A program made the position numbers and the translations under genes. The notes under the pieces are model-generated. The model saw only the letters and a list, made by a program, of their open reading frames with translations, was not told the DNA's origin and ran no database searches. Below, piece after piece: positions 49,459 to 57,000 of a DNA stretch of 64,000 nucleotides. Source of the stretch: a virus; IMG/VR virus record IMGVR_UViG_3300020468_000005, positions 24,573 to 88,572 of that record, one strand, 5' to 3'. Position 1 is the stretch's first letter. The number at the start of each line of letters is the position of its first letter.

Positions 49459-51145
49459 AGAGTTTGTAACTAATACATTCCTTCCCTTTTTAAAGAAACA
49501 TCGAGATTATATACTAGATCTATATTTTACATGTAGAATCCCTCCGTTCAATCAGGACGCTATGGGGGATTGTTTTACTGCAGATCAAGCATTGATTGAT
49601 GCTGCATGTTATATCTCAAATAAATCTGACATACCCTTATCAGCAACATTTAATAATATATGGGTTAGACCCGACCAAAAGAATTTAGATTTGTGGATAG
49701 AAAACTTTGCACCCATATATGATATGGGAGTTAGAGTGGTTACTTTACCACATACAACATGGGTATCTACAGGACAAATACAATCTGCCTTTCCAGAATT
49801 GTTCATAAAGAATACTATACTTAGAGAAGTAACAAGACCTAATGAAATAGTAGCACTAGCAGAAGCAGGTTTTCATTATATAAATCTTGATCGTGATCTT
49901 ATGCGAGATAGAGATCAGTTAGTTCGTATACAAAAAGCAAAAGATTATTGTGCATTTATAAAAAAACCTGTTATGCTCTCAATGCTTGTCAATGAAACAT
50001 GTTGGGGTGGTTGCCCTATCATGCCAGAGCATTATCAATATAACAGCACTAGAACAAAAGACGATCCCATATTTTTTGCTAGTCCTATTAGTAGAGTCTC
50101 ATGTTCTACATGGGATGTTGAGCATCCAGAGTATGATTTGAAACAAGCAAACCTACCTCCATGGAGAGAGGATTGGTTAGAAATGTTAGACCTTGGAATT
50201 GATACATTCAAATTACATGGAAGAGAACATGGTATGCGTCTCTTAGAAAGTATGGAACTTATTAAAAGATGGGCAGATGAAGAAGAGTATATGTTTCCAG
50301 AGTATAAAAAATATCAAGCAGAGATGCAGATGAAAGATGCTCCCATTAATGCATGGAGACAAAAAATCAAGACATGTAAGTTTGACTGTTGGGACTGTAA
50401 CTACTGTGAGAATGTGATTGAATACCACATGAAAAAAGCAGATATAGTAGTTCACTCACAAGTAGAAACATGCATAGAAGCATTTACCAATTCAGGTAAG
50501 TACCTATCTAATCATAAAACATATGACCCTAACGATCCTGATGCATACTTTAATATACCTGGTTTGTCATCAGCTAGAGTCAGACATTTCTTAAACAATC
50601 TCTGCTCTCAAGAAGGTGCAGTGTATCTTGAGGTTGGAGTATATGCAGGTTCAACATTCTGTGCTGCTATACAAAATAATGACATGGTTGCTGCGTATGC
50701 TAATGATAACTGGTCACAACCTAATCTACAACCAGCAAGAGAGGATATAGAATTACCAATAAATGATGTGACTGTCAATACTTTTGTAGATAATTTACAA
50801 CATAACGTAGCTACTGATAGTTTGGATTTCGATATTCAAGTACTCAAAGGTGATTCGTCACAACTAGGAAAAAAGGATTTCAAACATGATGTCAATATTA
50901 TTTTCTATGATGGAGATAATGCAGAACATAAAATGATAGAATTTTTTAACCAGATGTTGACATTTACTGATAAGGTGTTTACTTTGGTTATTGATGATGC
51001 CAATGTAGAACAAAACGTTGCTATAACAAAAGGTTGGGTAGAGAAACAGCAACTAAGAGTTTTATATGAAAGAGAGTTATTGAATGATCAAGAGGATGAT
51101 AAGATGTGGTGGAACGGATTGTATGTTCTTGTAATAGCTAAATAG
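49409..51145 (+). CDS. U32-like Fe-S-type protein fused to a SAM-dependent methyltransferase
   Basis: The N-terminal part (1 to about 340) looks like a U32 TIM-barrel. It shows LWIENFAPIYDMGVRVVTLP, KNTILREVTRPNEIVALAEA, GFHYINLDRDLMRD, PVMLSMLVNETCWGGCPIMP and a DTFKLHGRE element matching the KIEGR strand of U32 proteins. Cysteines fall in two groups: C198, C202 and C232, then C323, C327, C330 and C333. Known U32 proteins such as UbiU/UbiV and the tRNA hydroxylase TrhP carry [4Fe-4S] clusters and are hydroxylation factors. The C-terminal part (about 390-578) is a Methyltransf_24-like class I methyltransferase: YLEVGVYAGST (406-416), a VNIIFYDGDN motif and LVIDDANV. GTG at 49409 overlaps the previous gene by 50 bases. 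The substrate is unknown. Confidence 0.6.
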   Translation: MVNKKVFSLPINPKLSEEFVTNTFLPFLKKHRDYILDLYFTCRIPPFNQDAMGDCFTADQALIDAACYISNKSDIPLSATFNNIWVRPDQKNLDLWIENFAPIYDMGVRVVTLPHTTWVSTGQIQSAFPELFIKNTILREVTRPNEIVALAEAGFHYINLDRDLMRDRDQLVRIQKAKDYCAFIKKPVMLSMLVNETCWGGCPIMPEHYQYNSTRTKDDPIFFASPISRVSCSTWDVEHPEYDLKQANLPPWREDWLEMLDLGIDTFKLHGREHGMRLLESMELIKRWADEEEYMFPEYKKYQAEMQMKDAPINAWRQKIKTCKFDCWDCNYCENVIEYHMKKADIVVHSQVETCIEAFTNSGKYLSNHKTYDPNDPDAYFNIPGLSSARVRHFLNNLCSQEGAVYLEVGVYAGSTFCAAIQNNDMVAAYANDNWSQPNLQPAREDIELPINDVTVNTFVDNLQHNVATDSLDFDIQVLKGDSSQLGKKDFKHDVNIIFYDGDNAEHKMIEFFNQMLTFTDKVFTLVIDDANVEQNVAITKGWVEKQQLRVLYERELLNDQEDDKMWWNGLYVLVIAK

Positions 51146-51171
51146 ATTTGAGGAAATTATAAGTAAGCCTG

Positions 51172-52245
51172 ATGTCTCAATTAAATGTAGGAAAGGTAGT
51201 TGCTGGTGTAGGGGTAGAATTACCAACTCTAGCTGAATCTAATAGACCAACAGCATCCAGTGGTCTAATGTTTTTCAATAGTGATAAGAACCGTGTTGAA
51301 ATTCATAGTGGTGCTGACTGGTATGTACTTAACACATTATCTTCTCAAACGTTTGGAACTGTCAGAAGTTTTGCATATACTGGTTCCGATCAACAATTCA
51401 CAGTTCCTAATGATTCAGGAAATATAACAGAACTGAGAGTCTTTATGTGGGGTGCAGGTGGAGGACCTGATGAAAGTGCTACTGCTGCTGCAGGTGCAGG
51501 TGGATATTGTAGAGGTACTATAAAAAGAAGTGATAACGGAACTATGAATGGAACTACATTTACTGTAGTTGTTGGATCAGGTGGAGTCAGAGGAACAGGA
51601 AGTTCTGACATGCCAGCTGTATATGGCGGTGGTGGAAGAGGTTCTCGTGATAGTGGTGGTGGACACGTTTCTGGAACTGGCGGTGGTCTTTCTGGTATCT
51701 TTGAAGGATCAAACCAAATATATGGTAGTAGTGCAGACCCAGTTTCTGACGTTCATACAAGAATTATTATATGTGCAGGTGGTGGCGGTGGTGCCAACGA
51801 CCAATCTAGTGGATACGCTTACGGTGGAGCTGGCGGTGGATTAGAAGGTGGTCGTGGTGGATCTCAACCATCTAACAATAACAAAGGTGGTTACGGTGGT
51901 CGTCAACAGTCTGGTTATGCAGGAAGTACATCTGGAAACCGTGTATCTGGAGGTAGATGTAGAGGTGGTGATGGAAACACTGGACAAGATAACCCAGGTG
52001 GAGGTTCAGGATTTTACGGAGGAGAATCAGGAAGTGATGATAACTCTGGAGCAGGAGGTGGATCTTCTTACTATGGAGGAAACTCTAGTTACAATGTAAC
52101 TGATGCATCTACTGAAATTGGTGGATATGGAAGTGGACAGACATATAGTACTGGTGGATCGGCTTCCCAATATTGGTCAGCTGATGTAGGAAATTCATCT
52201 CGTTCAAGTAGAGGTGGAGACGGAAAAGTAGTCATCGTTTACTAG
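51172..52245 (+). CDS. Glycine-rich tail fibre tip adhesin
   Basis: This 357-residue protein has an N-terminal attachment segment (VGVELPTLAESNRPTASSGL, then RVEIHSGADWYVL). From about residue 70 a Gly-rich head begins (LRVFMWGAGGGPDESATAAA) and continues with dense Gly runs: GGGGRGSRDSGGGHVSG, ICAGGGGGANDQS, GGAGGGLEGGRGG and GGGSGFYGGESG. It ends GGDGKVVIVY. This is the Gly-rich fibre tip architecture (PGII-type domains as in T-even gp38-like adhesins), used for receptor recognition. It lies downstream of the U32-methyltransferase gene, apart from the other two adhesins at 45697 and 46697, whose stalks it resembles. Confidence 0.75.
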   Translation: MSQLNVGKVVAGVGVELPTLAESNRPTASSGLMFFNSDKNRVEIHSGADWYVLNTLSSQTFGTVRSFAYTGSDQQFTVPNDSGNITELRVFMWGAGGGPDESATAAAGAGGYCRGTIKRSDNGTMNGTTFTVVVGSGGVRGTGSSDMPAVYGGGGRGSRDSGGGHVSGTGGGLSGIFEGSNQIYGSSADPVSDVHTRIIICAGGGGGANDQSSGYAYGGAGGGLEGGRGGSQPSNNNKGGYGGRQQSGYAGSTSGNRVSGGRCRGGDGNTGQDNPGGGSGFYGGESGSDDNSGAGGGSSYYGGNSSYNVTDASTEIGGYGSGQTYSTGGSASQYWSADVGNSSRSSRGGDGKVVIVY

Positions 52246-52275
52246 ACTATATAATATACATTATTATTCTAAAGC

Positions 52276-52461
52276 ATGGACATTGAAGGCATGGTCAAGG
52301 AATTCACTGACCAATTAAAAGAACAAAAGGCAACAGTTGTTGAACTAGAAAAACAACTCAAGACTCGTAATGAACAAGTATTGAGATTGGAAGGTGCAAT
52401 CGAAGCACTTAATATGACACTCAAGAAACCAGAGGAAGAAGGTGGTACGGAAGTCAAGTGA
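52276..52461 (+). CDS. Small coiled-coil protein
   Basis: This 61-residue protein is almost entirely one coiled coil (FTDQLKEQKATVVELEKQLK, then NEQVLRLEGAIEALNM) with an acidic tail. It resembles in design the ORFs at 22628 and 25143. It overlaps the next gene by 20 bases. Function is unknown. Confidence 0.6.
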   Translation: MDIEGMVKEFTDQLKEQKATVVELEKQLKTRNEQVLRLEGAIEALNMTLKKPEEEGGTEVK

Positions 52462-52786
52462 GTTTAGACAAAAGGAGCATGTAGACTCTAGGCAGATATA
52501 TCTACCTTTCAAGGGAACTATCGAAACATGCCCCTATAAAGTTGGAGACTTATACGATGGTCGAGAGGTAATAGCACTGGGATTTACCGAGAATGTCTAC
52601 GGACATTACTATCATATTATTGTGGAAAGAGATAGAACTCATCTGAGAACTAAATTTCAATTTGATTCAAAGCATGATTTAAAATTCTCAAAACCATGTG
52701 AAAGGATGGGTGGTAAACCTCAGGACATGGAAAAACAATTGAGGAAATATTTACCAGATGGTCTCGCACAAGACACAGCCAACTGA
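52442..52786 (+). CDS. Hypothetical protein (114 aa), GTG start
   Basis: I do not recognise it. The frame opens at GTG 52442, within the end of the coiled-coil gene, and no internal ATG gives a reasonable length. It contains QIYLPFKGTIETCPYKVGDL, a Tyr/His-rich element (ENVYGHYYHIIVERDRTHLR) and a basic C terminus (QLRKYLPDGLAQD). The last 29 bases overlap the aminotransferase start. The chain of three overlapping genes (52276, 52442, 52758) implies co-translation. Confidence 0.5.
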   Translation: MVRKSSEFRQKEHVDSRQIYLPFKGTIETCPYKVGDLYDGREVIALGFTENVYGHYYHIIVERDRTHLRTKFQFDSKHDLKFSKPCERMGGKPQDMEKQLRKYLPDGLAQDTAN

Positions 52787-54005
52787 GTTAACATGCATTA
52801 GTACTAAATCTGAACTTAGAGCATGGACATCAGGTGAACTTGATAAAATTGTAACTAAGACCGATAGGTATTGGATTGAATATTCTGATGGTAATCGGTT
52901 ATTAGATTTACAGTCTGGAAACTCTGCGTATACTCTAGGGTATGGCAATAGAGAAGTCATGGATGCATTGGCATCTGAAGTTAATTTTATAAGAGGAAAT
53001 AAAGGAGAGACATGTGAACTCTCTAAGAAAATGGTCAACCTAGTTTGCTCTACAGGCAACTGGGATGTTTTGTCGTGGGCAATATCTGGATCATCAGCAG
53101 TTGAATCTGCTATCAAGATGAACGATCAGTACTGGGGTAATCAAGAAAACTTTATAGTTACGTTTGCACCTGGTTTTCATGGCACTACATATTTGACAAG
53201 AAATATGGGGGATACGTCTGATGGGATAAAAAGAATTAAGAAAGTACCAACACCTTTATGGAGAAAAGAAAAGGATCAAGAGAAGGAAGAAGATAAAGCA
53301 ATCAAGTATTTAAAACTTCTTATCAAAACATACAATTGTTGTGGTAGAAAGATAGGGTGTATTGTCATGGAAACACTACCATGGTTGAAAGGTGGTATCC
53401 CATGGTCACCACGTTGGTGGAGAACAGTACGTGATCTATGTAACGAGAATGATATATTAATGATCACTGATGACGTTTGTACGTGTTGGGGTAAAGGTGG
53501 TGGTTATCATGGTTGGCAAAAGTATGGAGTACAACCAGATATATCTGCACTCGGTAAATCTTTAACAGCTGGTTACACACCACTTGGATGTTCAGTTGCC
53601 AATAAGAAGGTAGGAGATGTATTGAAGGAACAAGATTGGGAGTTTGGACATACTTGGCAACCTACTATGACAGGTATATCTGCTATGAATGCAGTTAATA
53701 ATATAATAATTAGAGATAATTTGTTTGAATTATGCAAACCAATAGAGGACAGTCTAAGGTTTTTTGCTGAGGATTGTCTCGATAGGGGATATATTACTGG
53801 GTATAGAGTGAGTGATTTATTCCTATCACTTGATGTAAAAGAGGAGTTAGACCCAGAAGCATTAATTCAATCTGGACTAGCATTGAGTAAGACAAGAGAC
53901 AAATCAGTAAGAATAGTTGCTAACTTCTTAGCTGATCAAGAATTCTTTGACGAAATGCAAAAAAGACTATTCGGTTTCTTTAGTATAAATACATCTGAAG
54001 GATAA
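52758..54005 (+). CDS. Class III PLP-dependent aminotransferase
   Basis: This 415-residue protein shows the complete pattern of the class III (BioA/ArgD/GabT-like) fold-type I family. The N-terminal strand YWIEYSDGNRLLDLQSGNSA is followed by the PLP phosphate loop SGSSAVESAIKMN and the aromatic-His element FAPGFHGTTYLTRNM. Next come the cofactor Asp in MITDDVCTCWGKGG (D238; the family usually has DEV), then PDISALGKSLTAGYTPLG with the Schiff-base Lys at 267, and GHTWQPTMTGISAMNAV. All key residues appear intact, so it is probably active. Length is near the family norm. ATG at 52758 overlaps the previous gene by 29 bases. The substrate cannot be told from sequence. Metabolic enzymes are unusual among tail-fibre genes. 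Confidence 0.8.
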   Translation: MVSHKTQPTELTCISTKSELRAWTSGELDKIVTKTDRYWIEYSDGNRLLDLQSGNSAYTLGYGNREVMDALASEVNFIRGNKGETCELSKKMVNLVCSTGNWDVLSWAISGSSAVESAIKMNDQYWGNQENFIVTFAPGFHGTTYLTRNMGDTSDGIKRIKKVPTPLWRKEKDQEKEEDKAIKYLKLLIKTYNCCGRKIGCIVMETLPWLKGGIPWSPRWWRTVRDLCNENDILMITDDVCTCWGKGGGYHGWQKYGVQPDISALGKSLTAGYTPLGCSVANKKVGDVLKEQDWEFGHTWQPTMTGISAMNAVNNIIIRDNLFELCKPIEDSLRFFAEDCLDRGYITGYRVSDLFLSLDVKEELDPEALIQSGLALSKTRDKSVRIVANFLADQEFFDEMQKRLFGFFSINTSEG

Positions 54006-54018
54006 TAGTGCCAACCTA

Positions 54019-57000
54019 ATGAAGAGGGTAGTCGTCAGGGTATCCGATAACTATAGTATAGATTCAGCAGCAGCTGCAATTCTAAAATTATATGGTTATC
54101 TGACCTTTGTAGAATCATTTAGAAGTTTTTCCATAATCACATTTGATTGTCCAGAAAAGTATTCAAGCGGATTGCTTGATAAATTAAATGCTTTAGGACC
54201 TATTAAGAAGTGTACGTGGGATGGTGAGAAATTTGAAGTTGCTCCCGTGGATACTGGTGCAACATTAAGTGTAGATAATTCAAGTAGTTTAGAAATTAAT
54301 ACTAGTGGAGAATCAAATACAACTGCAAACACTAGAAATTTAGTTACCAGTGGTTCTGGTACAATATATGTAAAAGTACAAAATATTGGTGGACAAAATC
54401 TATATGTATTTTCCAGTAGTATTAGCGGAACATATTCTGTCTTTGCAAACCAAACTGGATTTGTGCAAGGTGGTACATATACATTTGACCAATCAGATTC
54501 TTCAAACGCTACACATCCACTTAGATTCTCTACTACGCCAGATGGAATACACATAACAGGTGGGTCAGAAATGACCACAGGTGTATCAACAACTGGAACA
54601 CCAGGTACTAATGGTACAACAGTATTGACTGTAAGTTCTGCAACACCATCAATATTATATTTCTATTGTGTTGCTCATCCTGGCATGGGTAGATATCAAG
54701 TTTCACCTATCAATAGGTATGGAACTGTTAACATCCATGACTACTGGCACTTAGATAGAATTACAAAACAAGACAGGCAATATTTAAACGGACAGTATAG
54801 TTACACTCAAGCAGGTGATGGAGTAGACATATATGTAATTGATACTGGTGTTCGTGGTGCAAGTAGACCAACAGGTAACAACGCAGCATTACATCCAGAG
54901 TTATACGATCCAGATTTTGTCAGTGACCTGAATGGTACTTCTGAACAACAGAACTACAGAGTATTTCAGTTGAGTCATTATGCGGGTGCATATGGAACTA
55001 ACAATGAGGATGATAACGGGCACGGTACATATTGTGCAATTCTTTCAGCTGGTAGAACAGCTGGCGTAGCAAAAGATGCAAAGATATATGCATTGAAAGC
55101 ATTTAGCTCAAGTAACCAAGGATCTTATACTGCAATACTTGGAGCATATCAAGCAGTTATAGATCATAATGATAATACTAGTGGAGATTATAAAAACAAT
55201 ACTAGACCAGCAATTATCAATGCTTCATTCGGACCTACCATTCCTAGTGAAGGATATCCTTATGTAGAACTAAACGATGCAGGTTCTGATAGCGGTGTTG
55301 ATGAAGAAATGTTAGATGACATTGAAGGAACAATATCATCAAGTTATAACATATTAGTGGTAAGATCTGCAGGTAATGGATTTAAAAATGCCAGTGATCA
55401 GTTTGTAGGACCAATGCAAACAAAAGCAATTGCAGGTAGTAGAACTGCTGGTTATGCAGATAACACAGATGGTGGTATTAATAACGTAGATGCTGATCAG
55501 AAAAAGATATGTGTTGGTGCATCAGAATATAATGACAGGTGGGCAGACTTTTCAAACTATGGTGCAGGTGTAACAACTGTTGCTCCTGGTGCTAGAATAT
55601 TGAGTCCTGCATATGATTGGACTGCTAATACACCATATACAAGTCCATCAAATTACAATACTATAAACGGTACATCATTCTCTTGCCCCATAGTAGTTGG
55701 TATTATGGCTTGTTACTTTAGTAAGAATGGATATACATCTAACACAAATAATTTAGCAGGTACCTCAAAGGTTTACCACAGAATTTATGCTGCAGCTGGA
55801 AATTTAACTGTTCTGGGAACTAATAACTATCCCACTAACAGTATAGAAGATAAAAAACTTATTGATAATCCATATGAAACTTCCAATGGATCAAATCAGT
55901 TGCTTGTTAAATTTAATCCTTCTGATTCAGCTCACTTCATTGGTAATGTTGGTAAGAAATGTCAATTAAGAACTACAGGTTCAACAGCAGGTGCTGGTGG
56001 TGCTACACCTACTGCATTTAATGTAACTACAACTTCACCTTCGTTCTCATACTATACTTTAAATGGAACTGACAGAAATGGTGCGGTAAGTGGAAACAAT
56101 GCAGGTGTTGCTGTATATGTTGGAGACACCATTAATTTTAATCTATCAGGTGTTAGTGGTTCTCACCCATTTTATATTAAAACTGTACAGGGAACTGGAA
56201 CTGGTAATCAGGTAAGTACACCAGCTGCTACTGGACAAGGATCTACAGGAACTACAACTGTGTCATGGACACCAAACACAGCAGGTACATATTATTATCA
56301 GTGTTCTGCACATAATGCAATGAATGGAACTATTACTGTCAGCAATGCACCTGGTAGTGGTACTGGAGTTACTGTTGGTGGTATCAATGTTTCTGAATTA
56401 TCACAAAGTGGTTGGTTAACTATACAGGCAGAGAACGCTGTTGACAATACAATAACTTTATTCGCTTCTAGTAATGCTACTGGAAGTACTACTGGTGGTG
56501 GATCAAATAATTACTTAGCACTTATAAAGTCAGAAGACTTACTACACGAGAGTTATGATGGTGTTGTATCTACATCAACAACTTTAAGATCTCAAACTGA
56601 TACACAAGAAGCTGCTGGTACTGGTACATATACTGATGTAATTTATTACCCAGTAGATAGCGGTGTTGATTTTAATTATTCTTTATCTACACAATCACTT
56701 ACCAGTAAACGTGGTGCGTTTTTCCCATACATAGACACCAATGTCACTTGGACTACTTCATCTGGATCTATAGCAACATATTCAAATGGTGATAGTGTTA
56801 ATATTGATCTAGGTTTAGATGGAACAACTTTTGCAAGTGAACCAACCTTTGAATTTTACACTCTCAGTGGTGATTCAATTGGATCATCAGGTCTTTCATT
56901 AGATCAGTCAACAGGTATATTGAGTGGAACTGTAACTGCAGATTATATTGATACGACATTTAACTTTACTATTACTGAGAATATAACAGCAAATGCAAGA

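Noticed and set aside
49409-51145. Radical SAM enzyme
   Set aside because: There is no CxxxCxxC cluster near the N terminus as in radical SAM barrels. The CxxxCxxC at 323-330 is after the barrel, and other motifs fit U32 better.
49409-51145. Collagenase-type U32 protease
   Set aside because: No catalytic peptidase residues are identifiable, and the better studied U32 members with Cys clusters are hydroxylation factors.
46697-52245. Diversity-generating retroelement acting on the adhesins
   Set aside because: No reverse transcriptase gene and no template/variable repeat pair with adenine-specific differences was seen.
52246-52275. Host-type promoter (TATAAT-like) before the coiled-coil gene
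   Set aside because: The sequence is simply AT-rich, with no matching -35 element at the right distance.
54096-54578. Minus-strand open frame of 160 codons over the protease N terminus
   Set aside because: The plus-strand gene here has recognisable domains. The antisense frame has no motif or start context.
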